Shown one piece after another: positions 41,184-52,395 of a stretch of DNA of 64,000 bases. Positions within the stretch are counted from its first letter, which is position 1; each line of letters opens with the position of its first letter. The translations under genes and the position numbers were made by a program. Below the pieces are notes generated by a model that made no database searches, was not told where the DNA came from, and saw only the letters and a list, made by a program, of their open reading frames with translations. Origin of the DNA: Liopterus haemorrhoidalis (Eukaryota > Arthropoda > Insecta > Coleoptera > Dytiscidae). The stretch is from the NCBI GenBank assembly GCA_963971575.1, contig OZ020625.1:13555646-13619645 (forward strand). The letters run 5' to 3'.

Positions 41184-41560
41184 TTAGTTATGTTCTTTAA
41201 TTGAAAGTTTATATGCAGTATCAAGTTGAAATCGTATATTTACCGATCCCAGCATGGCAAATTTGACCAAATAATGCATATGTTTATGAGACACATTATG
41301 TTTAAGAACTTTATCTTTGCAATGTTTAATATCTTTAACACTATTTACTGTCTTTATTTCATATGCGTCTGATGAACAAATCAAACACAGGAAACAAAAA
41401 AAAAAACATTTTATTTATCACATCCACACAACCAACTTGTATTTAAATATTGTTTTTCACTAAACTTTCTATTAAATGTTCTATTTCCATTTTTATCCTG
41501 TTGGGAAATATTCAATTTTGGCCGATGAGGACCCATATTTTTACCGACCGCCAACATATA
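41184..41560 (-). pseudogene. hAT transposase N-terminal fragment (TTF/ZMYM-like)
   Basis: Minus strand: 'GPHRPKLNISQQDKNGNRTF', 'NRKFSEKQYLNTSWLCGCDK' (41520-41415), then after a stop and frameshift in a T-run 'ICSSDAYEIKTVNSVKDIKH' and 'KFAMLGSVNIRFQLDTAYKL' (41380-41190). These match the zinc-finger and following helix region of ZMYM1-like hAT transposases (usual 'W-L-C-G-C', 'FPCLLF', 'LG.VNI..QLD.AYR'). The catalytic domain is deleted. Confidence 0.65.
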
Positions 41561-41639
41561 TAAGGGAGGTATTTTGATCATACCGATTTCGGGATTTCGA
41601 TGGATCTCCACGAATTGAGGTCCCTACATAACGTTTTGA

Positions 41640-41830
41640 CTATTTTTAGCACGATGTCTGTCGGTCTGTCTGTCCGTCCGTCTGTCCATCTGTCCGTCCG
41701 TCCGCTTGTCTGTCTGTGTACACGTGTAGAGCAAATTCGGCTAAAAGGATTTTTATGAAACTTCATATTTAAATTTCTGCCATCAATGGCACGAGTTGAT
41801 CAACTTTTGGTAAAAATCGGTTGACTAAAA
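41640..41830. repeat. (GTCT/GTCC)n dispersed repeat inside the nested hAT
   Basis: GTCT/GTCC tetranucleotides run over about 41657-41718, followed by 'aaattcggctaaaaggattt' and 'ttatgaaacttcat'. Compare 24780-25035. It is a repeat that inserted into the hAT or was captured by it. Confidence 0.5.
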
Positions 41831-42202
41831 ATGGGAGTTTACTCGTGTCGATTTTAAGATTTTTGCGAATATTTAGCAACAGAAAAATATTTCGAAAAAA
41901 TGTATTTAACAAAAGTTGCTATAAATGCAATAACTAATAACTTTTATTTGAGATGTTTTTTGATGAAACGAAAAATTTCGAAAAATTTGTCGTAAATTTT
42001 TGTAAAATTTTTTCAGTCTCAAATTTTCATACTTATATGTAACGTTTCCATGGTCATGATAAATAATATCTCTGTTAGAAAATATTAGGCCAAGTTATTT
42101 CTACTCTGCTGCTAGAATATATTTTATACAAGTACTTTATAATGGCGGTCGGTCCTGTGGTGGCCACAACTGATTTTTTATTAATAATTTTGTTTCATAG
42201 TT

Positions 42203-42257
42203 AAGCACGTTAGTTGTATTAAAATATACAGTATATTTTAATAAAACTAACGTGCTT
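42203..42257. repeat. 26-bp near-perfect palindrome
   Basis: Arms 42203-42228 ('aagcacgttagttgtattaa' ...) and 42232-42257 are inverse copies with one mismatch around a 3-nt centre cag. It lies in the non-coding part of the nested hAT. Confidence 0.85.
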
Positions 42258-42704
42258 CATTCGATTCATTTTCACGTTTAAGTACTTGTCACAAATCACA
42301 ACGACCGAATTAAGCTACGGGACACCGGCCGTAATTCACTAATACATGCAACATTATCCTTCGCCGCTGTTGCCGTTACTAGGAAATTTTTGCTACATAT
42401 GTAGATAAGAACATTAGATATTGCATGTGGCAACGCTGTATCTTTGGACACTCCGTGGAGTGTCCAACAACGCTCGGAAGAGTTGTCTTGATTTAAATTT
42501 TTTAAATCTAACATTTATATGAAAAATCTTTGAATAAGAAATAATAAAAATAAAAATATGCAGATATATCTAGCTACTTTAATGCAATTTTAAAGAAGTA
42601 TAAATAAAGTATTAAATTTAGCTTTTTTACTAAAAATTTTTAGGAGGTCACTGTCTCAGCGCCTCCCTGTCTCAGCCGCCACTGTGTACAACCCTACAAT
42701 ACGC

Positions 42705-43905
42705 GTCGCTCTAGATATGCGGAGCTCTTGAAAATGTATAGTCGAAAAACACAGAGTATAGAACGCGTAGCGTTCGTAACGCGGTTTGCAAAATGAACCG
42801 CTTAACTGTCCAGGTAGTTCCTGTATATAGTTCTTTCGTTCTATTCGGATCGGCACTGCAAAGGGAACTCTTTTTAGCGTCCGCTAAAGAGTACGAATTA
42901 CAGAATTTTCACGTCAGTAACGAAATTTTTGTTTTCTGTTAAAGAGCCTTAAATGAGGGTTAATACAAATGTTTTTTTTTTGCCTTTAAATGGCATAGGC
43001 CTTTTTGAAAAATCGCTAATTTCTGTCTCGCAAGAAAATTATTAATAATATTTTTCTTAATTCGTGACTGATAATGTTAGTTTGAAACTGTCATTTTGTT
43101 AATATCCTATTAATTATTATGCATAATGTTTTTCAAAAAAGGTGTTTGAATAGAGATTCTAATATGATTTTTTGTTATTGTATTAATTAGGTCTTGGATG
43201 ATTCTAGTATTGTTGTAGCAATACACGTTTTCAATGTTTTTAATTTCTCAATTCTTTTCTTATACATTTCTGCATTTTGTTGACTGTCTTCTTACTCTAA
43301 ATATATTTTTTTGTTCGTCAGTAATACTTTTGGAAGGGATGTCAACTGTTGTATTTACAACTTAAACAAGACCTAAGAATAAGAGTGCACTTTCGGAAAA
43401 TAAAACGTGTTTGTCAAACAGTTGGCAACATTCTGTAGTACAATTTTTATTTGTTGGTAACGTTTTAACGTAATTTTTTATACTATTAAAATCTACATAT
43501 ATTTGTCGAGTTTAAAGTAAGCATGGGCTTCAGTAGATCTGTTTCATGTAAATTTGTCTTGCACAAGTTGATCTTCTTTCAAATAATTGCTCTATTTAAA
43601 GGTGTGGTTGCCAGGTATCCTGATCTGCCGGGATTCCGACTTCTCTGATTTCAGTCTCGCGCCATCCTGCTCAATTAGTATCTTTTTTAACTGCTTGGTC
43701 TAATCAATGCCATTTTTAATCGTCACTTTCTTTTTTAAGACTGTTTGGTTCTATAATATTTATCCTGGTTGATAAACTGATTTAGGCCAAAAAATAACGT
43801 AGCATTCTTCAGAAACAGTAGGTTTAAAATACGTACGTAATATTATAGGTTTTACGTTCGATCAATGATTCATTTGCAATCAGAGCTGCAGTAAGGAAAA
43901 CTTGC
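42705..43905. other. No recognisable feature
   Basis: Beyond the hAT duplication the sequence is AT-rich, with no open frames of note and no repeat ends. Confidence 0.3.
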
Positions 43906-43913
43906 GCTAGGGG

Positions 43914-44217
43914 CAGAGCCGTATTTTGGCGCCCTTGGTAAATAAAAACAAGGTTCTTAACTCCCAAAATCCAAGTGACGAGCAAAAAAAAAAGTCATCA
44001 CTTCTCAAAATCCAAGTGACGAGCAAAAAAAGGTCTTCACTTCTCAAAATTCAAGTGACGAGAAAAAAAGGTCTTCACTTCCCACAATCCAAAGTAACGA
44101 ACAAAAAAAAGGCCCTCATTTTCGCAATGGCGCCCCTTAGAGCAAGCCCGTTAGCGTTCTTTTCCTTAGTGCGATAGGGGCCGTCGCCCCCTCCCCCCCC
44201 CTCTTACTACGGCTCTG
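43914..44217. mobile_element. Non-autonomous hAT-like element (304 bp), 'cagagccgta' type
   Basis: Ends 'cagagccgtattttggcgcc' and 'ttactacggctctg' are inverse for about 10 bp. Four reverse-oriented units of the shared module occupy 43950-44115 ('acttctcaaaatccaagtga' + 'cgagcaaaaaaaggtcttc'). Flanking octamers do not match, so a duplication is not seen. A C9 run at 44192-44200 lies near the right end. Confidence 0.7.
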
Positions 44218-45205
44218 TTGGCAATATTCGAAGATATTTGTGGATCTGGAATACTTCCACAGAAATACAGGTAAAATATTCCACTTGAAGATTAAAATTT
44301 ACGGATCTGGCATATTCAGGCGTCTCAGTAGACGATTTCCTTAAGTTAATATTACGAAATTTTCTACCTAATCTAAGGGACAGTTAACAAGAAAACCAAA
44401 GCGCTACATGCAACTAAATATTCTTCCCGAGTACCAAATGTGTATCCTTTTCTAATACTTGAACCACCTGAATTATTCATTTTTGTGCTCAAGTTCCTAC
44501 AATATGGGCGGGTTTAATTTCAAGACCGAATATTTCTTTTAACAGCGCAGTATGATTTTCAGCGCTCTAAGCTTAGCGAATTACCGATCATTGCTGTATA
44601 TGCAATTGTTGGGTCTAAGAAATTGTTCACTGGTCGGAGATTGAAGGAGTTACATTGTGGATAAGCATTACTTCAAACAATTTTTGATCTCTAGCCATAG
44701 ATTGGTTAACTAAAAAATTACCGTGCCCAGATATTTACCCTCGCTACGTTCAAATGTTTGGCATAGTGCCGAAAATTTCGGATTGAGAAATTTGTGCTGT
44801 CAATTTGTTAATTCTTCTGTTTCTTCTGTTCTTTTATTTTTGATACACTTAACCTATATTTGAATAATATTCCTATTCTTAATGCTGTTATATTTTTAAT
44901 CGTATTTTGAGTAGAGCTTTTAATTTGGGGATTTTTCATGTGATACATTGCCTAAAACGTTAGTAAAGACGCGTGTGTTGCTGGATTACATGAGATATGC
45001 GTATCCTGATTACATCTGGCCGGAACTACGAACTAGGCTGGACATTGTTAGATTATATCCGGTCTTCCCAGTGTTGAAAAATGGCTGGAATTCACCCAAG
45101 AATTAATAAGATTTAGCAGTAAAATTAGGTTTGTTATCGTATAAATTTATCATTGTCCAATTGTTAATATTTTGCACGGTGTTGCTAAATACCATTATCA
45201 CTATT
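44218..45205. other. No recognisable feature
   Basis: AT-rich spacer with no open frame or repeat ends. Confidence 0.3.
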
Positions 45206-45211
45206 TAGAAA

Positions 45212-46168
45212 TATGAAGACTGGTTGAAACTTACTGACCACGTGGTTTTTATGATGTACCAGCGGTCTAAAAACGAATTTTCCTTCCCCTCGATATCGGT
45301 GTTCCACAAGGGTCTATTCTTGCAGCATTACTATTTATTATATACGTGAATGACTTTCCATCCGCTGTAAATAATAAATGTGTTGATGACACTAACATAA
45401 TAGTGACATCTAATTCATTAGAAAGCACGATTAGGAAAAATAACGCAGTTGTTAACAAAGCCAAACTGTGGTTTACATCAAACGGCCTCATCTTAAATGA
45501 TAGCAAAACTCAACACCTCCTATTTGCATTGATAAACTATAATTTTGACAACCCAGACTTCGTAAATATTCTTGGGTGTTCATCTCGACCCCACCCTCAA
45601 ATGGCATCGTCACGTTAGCTCCCTATCCAATAAATTATGTAGCACTGTATATCTACTAAGAAATCTTATGGCCTCAGTTTCCAGAGAAATTGTTCGCATT
45701 ACTTATTTTGCATTGTTCCAGTCGCAAATATCCTATGCCATTTTAGCCTGGGGACATTCTCCAGCGGCAGAAAGAATCTTTTCCTTACAACGACGAGCTG
45801 TAAGAATTCTGGCCGAAGTCTCTTACCAAAGCGACTGTAGGCTTTGTTTCCCTGAACTGGAAATTATGACACTGCCTTCTCTATTTATTTACAATTCCCT
45901 ATTGTATGCCCACAGAAACTTCAATGAACTTGTAACACATGAGCAGGTACATAACTACAACACTCGAAATAAAGGCAAAATCTATCCAACCTATATAAGA
46001 CTCCAAAAATCAAGAAATAGTACTAACTATTATTCAGTAAAGTTCATGAACTTACTGCCTAATAATTTTAAATCTGACTGTTTTAATACTTTTAAAAATA
46101 AAATAAAAAAAATTTTAACAGACAATCCATTTTATTATGTCAATGAATTCTTGTCTTATAAATTTTAA
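45212..46168 (+). pseudogene. Non-LTR ORF2, RT C-terminal half
   Basis: 'WLKLTDHVVFM' (45230) leads into 'LPLDIGVPQGSILAALLFII' (45285; the usual L-G-P after GSI is L-A-A) and 'KCVDDTNIIVTSNSL' where the YADD box reads C-V-D-D. Then 'NGLILNDSKTQHLLFAL' and, after a +1 frameshift near 45575, 'GVHLDPTLKWHRHVSSLSNK' (thumb), 'SYAILAWGHSPAAERIFSLQ', 'NYNTRNKGKIYPTYIRLQKS' and 'NPFYYVNEFLSYKF' to TAA at 46166-46168. It is the same clade as 19704-21493. The catalytic Asp pair is kept but the fragment is 5'-truncated and frameshifted. Confidence 0.87.
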
Positions 46169-46344
46169 CGCGCTTGCTAGCTAGTCTCTCTGAACTCTTG
46201 TTTTAATATTTAGTACTATATATATTTATTTATTTTTTCTTCTATTTTAAACTATTATTTTGTGTATATTATGTGTAATTACGACTGACTTTAAATAATT
46301 TATGTATTGTAACATAGTCAATAAATTATATTATTATTATTATT
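46169..46344 (+). repeat. 3' UTR and ATT tail of the non-LTR element
   Basis: AT-rich 3' UTR ending 'agtcaataaattatattatt' with a triplet tail to 46344. 'caataaatt' is a likely poly(A) signal region. Confidence 0.6.
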
Positions 46345-46381
46345 GGGGTTTGTCAGGTCTTGACAAGCGTCCACTAATCTC
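46333..46381 (-). mobile_element. 36-bp remnant of the AAT-tailed element, tail to tail
   Basis: On the minus strand 'gattagtggacgcttgtcaa' + 'gacctgacaaacccc' is followed by AAT repeats. It matches 12277-12318 over its whole length. Beyond 46381 the sequence is unrelated, so this copy is extremely 5'-truncated and joins the opposing ATT tail of the preceding element. Confidence 0.65.
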
Positions 46382-46639
46382 GTGCACTGTCAGTAGGTTG
46401 ATTTGTGGCTCACTCACATCGTTGAGCCATCTTTTGTAACCATCGTTGTGACCCATAATATGTATTTAACCAAGCCTGTTTGTTTTGCGGTACCTAGTGT
46501 TAAAAACTTATTAATTTATTATGCCTTATTTATCAAGTACATAAACACATGGTTTTGTTTAAATGTAAGTTGATCAATAGTTATACGAACTTGACAATAT
46601 GAACTTGTCTGCAATTATATGCATTATATGTTCATATAA

Positions 46640-47480
46640 TAATCATTAAAGAGGCTGATCGAGCTCTATTCTGTTGGTAAGAGGACTCAGTTCGTAAGCG
46701 CAGTTTTAACTCTCGCTCTTGTTCTAACATGCTTTGCCAATCCATTGTTTTCTTTCATATTCAACATTGTATTACTTATTCGCTGTTCTGGCAGATATAT
46801 TGAGCTGATTTGTTCATAAATATTCTGGGCATAAGTCTTGACTCCGTGGTAAAATGTTTACTTACAGAGGACAGGATAGCGGGTTCCATTCCAACTCTAA
46901 TTCTGAGACGCTGGTTGTCTCTTCATTGTGGATTCATCGCTAAGCATAGAAGCTGTTGAGGGAGCTATATTGATCTACCCAATTTGTTCCTTGATGTGCT
47001 AGACGCATTGTTGCCCTAACTTCATGGTTATTCGATTGCGCATGGGGCATAGGAACGTGGGTTTAATTACCCTTTAATTCTGAAATGTTGTTACACTGCA
47101 GTTTATTTTCAAGATATCCTGCTGGCTATCGAGGTAGGCGTAATTAACTACCACCAAATCTGTGCCTTATTGTTTTGACTTGTTGTCTTCACTCATTTCT
47201 AAAACACGAGAAACGAGAGTTCAATTCTTGCTCTGTTTCTGAAACGTTTCTTGCTTATCTATTGTGGTTTTAACTTGAGGCATTGTAATCGCTGTTGAAA
47301 CAGACATACTGAGCTATGTAATCTGTTATTTTGTGTTTTAAACGCATGTTGCATTAGCTCTATAAGTAAGGTTATTGCGCATACATAGGAAAGTGGAATT
47401 AATTCCTTTCTGATTCGGAAACGTTGCTTTTTTATCCGTCGTTGTTTTTCTGGAGACACTACTTTTTCTCTGAAGTCGTA
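46640..47480 (+). repeat. Degenerate repeats of about 170 bp with tRNA-like boxes
   Basis: About five poorly matching units run from 46640. Recurring parts are 'ttcatggttatt'/'tccgtggtaaaa', then 'agcgggttccattcc'/'cgtgggtttaattacc'/'gagagttcaattc'/'agtggaattaattcc', then 'tctgaaacgttgc'/'tctgagacgctgg'. The first pair is spaced like the A and B boxes of a pol III promoter. Poor conservation suggests a decayed SINE-derived satellite. Confidence 0.45.
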
Positions 47481-48370
47481 GATGAGTAATTTTTATTGTT
47501 TATTTGACATTTTAGATACACTCGTGTCTTGGTTTCGTAGTTTGGCCAATAGTTGCTTACCAAGAACAGGGATGAGTTTCCCCGTGTGTTACTTCATAAT
47601 TTTCTTTGTCTGATAACTCAATCAGTGCTTGAGTGAGTTCCGATACTACCTATGCCGTAGCTTCGAAGTATATAGGTTGCGTACAGACCTCACGCAGACA
47701 AATTTAGTCTGAACAGATTAATTCGGAATCTTTATTTTCCGATACTCTTCAAATCAGCTTAGAGGCGAACTCTGTCTCAGGTATTTAAAGTTTGTTTATA
47801 CAAGAAGAAAACAGATTGACACGTTATGTCTATGTTTCATGTATTAAACGCTGAAGAAGTGTTCCAATTATGCGTTTGGAACCTACATTTTTTCTAGTTT
47901 TTTGTTTTATCTAATATCTATATTTTTTTCTTTTTCATAATTGGTGTTAAAAAATACTTTTTAGCTGTCGTTGAGTGTTTTTTTGTATTTCCAGGGTGAG
48001 CTACGCATTTTCATCCATTAATTCCAAGATAATTTGTTAAAGTCAACACCAGACGCTTAACTATATGTTGGAAAATTTTGTAGAGATTGATTAATAGGTC
48101 TCGAAAAAAATTATTAAAAAACTGTTTTCTTGTAGGTTAGTCTTTTGTTTTGAAAGTAGATATAATAATAGGAGTTTTGGCACCAAACTTTTTAGTACAC
48201 AGAACGAACTTAAATGAATTTGGTTCGTATTTTTTACATGGTTTAACATTCTTATGTTACAAGGTACTGTTTAAATATAATTTAATAACTATTTAATAAC
48301 TAGAAGCAACTATTAAACGGCATGGAAAAGGTACTACGAGATGTCTTGGTAATACATAATATATCCAACT
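47481..48370. other. No recognisable feature
   Basis: Spacer that may include further diverged repeat units to about 47720; no gene. Confidence 0.3.
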
Positions 48371-48374
48371 CCGT

Positions 48375-49010
48375 CTAACGACGATGGTTGCTTTGCAAGT
48401 CTAGACATTCCTTACTGAATGTGCCTTTTTATGACTGCAGAGTCCAAAACGCGACACAAAAGTTTTTCCGCACACACAGCACAAATAGTCTTGATGTAAT
48501 AGGCATACTTTTAGGTCTATCTTTCCGTCTAGTACAAGCAGTCTCAGCTAATGTTATTCTCTGCTGTTCAAACTGGTTCACTGTACAAGACACCGAGATT
48601 TTCCACCTGATGCAATCAGTACATATCTTCTCCCAGGATGAATGTAGGAGAACAGGATTTGTGTAAGCCCTTGACCATATCTTTATAACTCCTGTACGGG
48701 GTTCCAGGGTTTCTACTGCCTTGTGACAGTTCTGAATACAGTACCTACTTAGGCATAGAGAATTGTCTGGCCTTCTAATTATATGTCCTGTCCATATGAG
48801 ATGTTTCTGGACTAGGATAGCCTTAATCTTCAACATGCTTGAGTTTTTCAAAATGTCAGTATAAATTACGTAATCCTGCCATTTAATCTTCAGAATAGAT
48901 CGTAAACATCTCTGATGAAACCTTTCCAACACTATGATGTGTCTACGATAGAGATTCGCTACTGTACAGGAGTTCTGAGAGGACCACCGCCCTGTAGACC
49001 TCTATCTTGG
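48375..49010 (-). pseudogene. Non-LTR ORF2 C-terminus with zinc finger, RTE/L1-like type
   Basis: 'KIEVYRAVVLSELLYSSESL' (about 49000) is followed, after a frameshift, by 'LERFHQRCLRSILKIKWQDY', 'ILVQKHLIWTGHIIRRPDNS' (48790), 'DCIRWKISVSCTVNQFEQQR' and, after another break, the C-terminal finger 'FVLCVRKNFCVAFWTLQS' with 'HKKAH'. The usual form is C-x2-C...L-x-S-H-x3-H. This arrangement is well known at the end of one animal non-LTR ORF2 type. The RT core is missing. Only the tail of the element remains. Confidence 0.75.
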
Positions 49011-49465
49011 TGTGATACTGTAGTAATACATAACATACTCGCGAATAAAATATTTTATGGGTCGAGAGACTGTGTTGGGGGAATTCAAGAAAAATCCTCA
49101 TTAACTACCAATCTATACATCTGGGTTGGCGGTAGTAGCTGTAGATGGCTGAGATCCTTTTAATAACTAAAAAACTAGAGATTTAGTGTACATCTCTAGA
49201 CCTTTTCAAAGCAAGTCTTTAAATATAAGGGACTGTACCCTAAGAAAGTATTTTGTTTTTTACTAAACAAACACTTATATTTGTTAATAAATACTTTTTG
49301 TTTTATTTGCAGACTTAAATTGTTGCAGTTGCTTTAATAATTGCTGTTCACTTGTAATTGACGCATTTGATGCTTTAAACAGATAAATCTGTCATCCATA
49401 ACCATTTAAAAGATGATCTAGTGATCGGACAACTGATCGAGTCCAAGTATAATTTATTTGTAGCT
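49011..49465. other. No recognisable feature
   Basis: AT-rich spacer; possible continuation of the retroelement could not be read. Confidence 0.25.
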
Positions 49466-49468
49466 GTA

Positions 49469-49598
49469 ATGGCGGATTGCTAACGTAAGAGTTTTCTCTA
49501 ACTCAAGTTAAAATCATTTGTTTTTATATGTTACAACATACAAAAACAAATGATTTTAACTTGAGTTAGGGATAATTCTTACTTTAGTAACCGGCCAT
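49469..49598. mobile_element. 130-bp palindromic MITE-like element
   Basis: Outer arms 'atggcggattgctaacgtaa' and the inverse of 'atggccggttactaaagtaa' are diverged. The inner 35 bp arms (49498-49532 and 49535-49569) differ at one position around a 2-nt centre. No TSD could be decided. Confidence 0.65.
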
Positions 49599-49708
49599 AA
49601 GAGACATATCTTCACATCAAATAGTTCAAAAAACTAATAAAATAAATGGAAATACTAAAGAGTTATGTGTTTTGAAATTAAAGCTTTGACCAAAACGGCT
49701 CTTAACAG

Positions 49709-49795
49709 AAATAAATAATTATTGAGTGTATATTTTAAGACAAACAAATACCAGTATTGCAGCCAAATAGCTACAAACCGGTAGGATAAGACATA
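49709..49795. repeat. Dispersed repeat, also at 52112-52196
   Basis: 'accagtattgcagccaaata' and 'gctacaaaccggtaggataa' match 'accagtattgaagccaaata' and the following text at 52148, preceded by 'attattgagtgtatatttt' versus 'attattaagtgtctatttt'. Confidence 0.6.
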
Positions 49796-50005
49796 AGGTT
49801 GCAAATTATTAGGCTACCCGAAAATACAGTATTTACAACTAGTAGGGACTTGCACTACAAAACAGTAACCAAAATTAGAATTTTGGTCAGCTGTTTAAGC
49901 CAAACTACGTTTCGAATTCTGTGAATTATTCGAAGTACGTGAATTTTTTAATTGTAATGGCTTGTTCCTCTTCTAAGGTAACAAATGTAAATGATGTCCA
50001 CGTTT

Positions 50006-51230
50006 GCAAATAATCACCACAACATCGTCTGTATGCTGTTCATATACAAATGTCTGTTAATGCTAAATATTTCGTCTAACATTGGTACATGTGGTGGCCA
50101 ACGTTAGACACATCGTCTCTGGGCGCTTTAAGATTAGTTATTTCGAATAGCGACGACATGGTGTTCGAATAACCTGGCAAATAATCACCACAACATCGTC
50201 TGTATGCTGTTCATATACAAATGTCTGTTAATGCTAAATATTTCGTCTAACATTGGTACATGTGGTGGCCAACGTTAGACACATCGTCTCTAGGCGCTTT
50301 AAGATTAGTTATTTCGAATAGCGACGACATGGTGTTCGAATAACCTGGCAAATAATCACCACGACATCGTCTGTATGCTGTTCATATACAAATGTCTGTT
50401 AATGCTAAATATTTCGTCTAACATTGGTACATGTGGTGGCCAACGTTAGACACATCGTCTCTAGGCGCTTTAAGATTAGTTATTTCGAATAACGACGACA
50501 TGGTGTTCGAATAACCTGGCAAATAATCACCACGACATCGTCTGTATGCTGTTCATATACAAATGTCTGTTAATGCTAAATATTTCGTCTAACATTGGTA
50601 CATGTGGTGGCCAACGTTAGACACATCGTCTCTAGGTGCTTTAAGATTAGTTATTTCGAATAGCGACGACATGGTGTTCGAATAACCTGGCAAATAATCA
50701 CCTCAACATCGTCTGTATGCTGTTCATATACAAATGTCTGTTAATGCTAAATATTTCGTCTAACATTGGTACATATGGTGGCCAACGTTAGACACATCGT
50801 CTCTAGGTGCTTTAAGATTAATTATTTCGAATAACGACGACATGGTGTTCGAATAACCTGGCAAATAATCACCACGACATCGTCTGTATGCTGTTCATAT
50901 ACAAATGTCTGTTAATGCTAAATATTTCATCTAACATTGGTACCTGTGATGGCCAACGTTAGACACTTCATCTCTAGGCGCTTTAAGATTCGTTATTTCG
51001 AATAACGACGACATGGTGTTCGAATAACTTGGCAAATAATCACCAAGACATCGTCTGTATGCTGTTCATATACAAATGTATGTTAATGCTGAATATTTCG
51101 TCCAACATTGGTACCAATGTTGGCCAACGTTAGACACATCGTCTGTAGACGCTTTAAGATTTGTCATTTCTAATAAAGATGAATTATATATGAAATATTA
51201 TATTATTATTAGGGTCATGGTGTTCGAATA
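50006..51230. repeat. 171-bp satellite, seven units
   Basis: 'gcaaataatcacc' occurs at 50006, 50177, 50348, 50519, 50690, 50861 and 51032: every interval is exactly 171 bp. Units are nearly identical on the left and diverge to the right. The last is broken by about 28 bp of AT-rich sequence near 51190. Each unit contains the inverted repeat 'gtctaacattgg' / 'ccaacgttagac' and two 'ttcgaata' motifs. No coding potential. Confidence 0.95.
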
Positions 51231-52010
51231 ATCTGTCTAAATATGTCGCTACACTCAAATTCAATTAGTCTTCTTTGATCTTAACTGTCATTTTTGGTTC
51301 AGATATTGAAAACTAGTAACAAGTATATGTGAACTAACATATGCTCTTTAAACTACTCAACAGTCACCCGATACTTTTGAGTTCACGATTACTTAAACTG
51401 GGCAAGTTGTTTGATAAGCTGAAAAATATTTTAAAGTGATTTTCTCATGTAATATTATTTCTTATATTTGTATACTGTAATGATAACTCATTTACCTGCT
51501 AAGTTAGTTCTGCAACTATTCTACGAATATTTAAAACTTAAATGTTATTAATTAAACAAGCAATAAAAGTTGTACATTTTGACTGCATGTTTTTGAAAAA
51601 TTGCCATTTTACGGTTATGAAGTGTTAATGTATGTCTTTCTTTGCATTACGACAGTTTAAAAATAACATATCCACAAAACCATATATCAACGCCTTGTCC
51701 TATCCTCGCAAAATATTTGTGGTCGGCAGAGGTTAAAATCACTTAACATGTCACAGAAAGCATGGGGATTGCTGAATTTCAAAACATAGTCGTCGAAAGA
51801 GATTTTATTTTTATATTCATCACTTGTATTATACTTAAGGTTTTAACATATTCGCGTTTTATAAAGTTTTTGAATCGTATTTGGATATCTACACATTTTA
51901 AGAGTACATCTAATATTTGTTTGATTTTTAAAGTTTGTCAATTATTGGTTTATCGCTTGACACTTATTTGAAAAGTGGAAAATTGGGCTTATAGCAAAGT
52001 TTTATTTAAC
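51231..52010. other. No recognisable feature
   Basis: AT-rich spacer to the right of the satellite. No gene seen. Confidence 0.3.
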
Positions 52011-52017
52011 TGTTTAG

Positions 52018-52395
52018 AGTAGTGTAGCTTCTTGAGCAATTTGTGCACTTGACGGTGTTGCTTCTTGAGCGGAATGTGCTCTTGACGGTGTTGCTTTTTG
52101 AGCAGCGTGTGCAATAATTATTAAGTGTCTATTTTGAAACAATCTTGTACCAGTATTGAAGCCAAATAGCTCCAAACTCAGTTCGGGTAGGATAAGCTCT
52201 TGAACGTCGTTGCCTTTTTTTTAGAAGCGTATGCTCTTGATAAACTTTGCATCTTTTTTAGCAGCGTATGCTCTTCAACGCCGTTGCCTTTTTAGCAGCT
52301 TTGCTCTGCTGGTGTTGTTTGTTGAGTTGCATGTCTTCTAGAAATGCCTTGCATCCTGAGCAACTTGAGCTTCTTGAGAATAGTGATCTCTTGGC
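52018..52395. repeat. Degenerate 33-bp minisatellite
   Basis: 'ttgcttcttgagcggaatgt' + 'gctcttgacggtg' repeats two to three times cleanly near 52030-52110. Diverged units with 'agcagcgtatgctcttcaac' continue to about 52395, interrupted by the dispersed repeat 52112-52196. Confidence 0.65.

Larger units (their letters stand above)
40843..42684 (-). mobile_element. Nested hAT element (1842 bp), decayed ZMYM-like type
   Basis: Ends 'cagtagcggctggtgag' and the inverse of 'cagtggcggctgagaca'. The perfect duplication tgtacaac flanks it (40835-40842, 42685-42692). It contains a ZMYM-like transposase remnant, a (GTCC/GTCT)n repeat and a 26-bp palindrome. It interrupts the TAGGGATG hAT and is therefore younger. 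Confidence 0.92.
39691..42696. mobile_element. hAT element (TAGGGATG type) carrying a nested hAT
   Basis: Left end 'tagggatggg' at 39691; right end 'accct' plus a at 42696. The perfect duplication caatacgc flanks it (39683-39690, 42697-42704). Its left and central parts match 22636-23689 closely. The right terminus is split 12 bp from its end by the element 40843-42684. Without that insertion it would be about 1.16 kb. It has about 100 bp near 39800-39905 that the copy at 22636 lacks. Confidence 0.92.

Noticed and set aside
48388..48666. 92-aa plus-strand frame
   Set aside because: It is the complement of the RT C-terminal fragment read on the minus strand.
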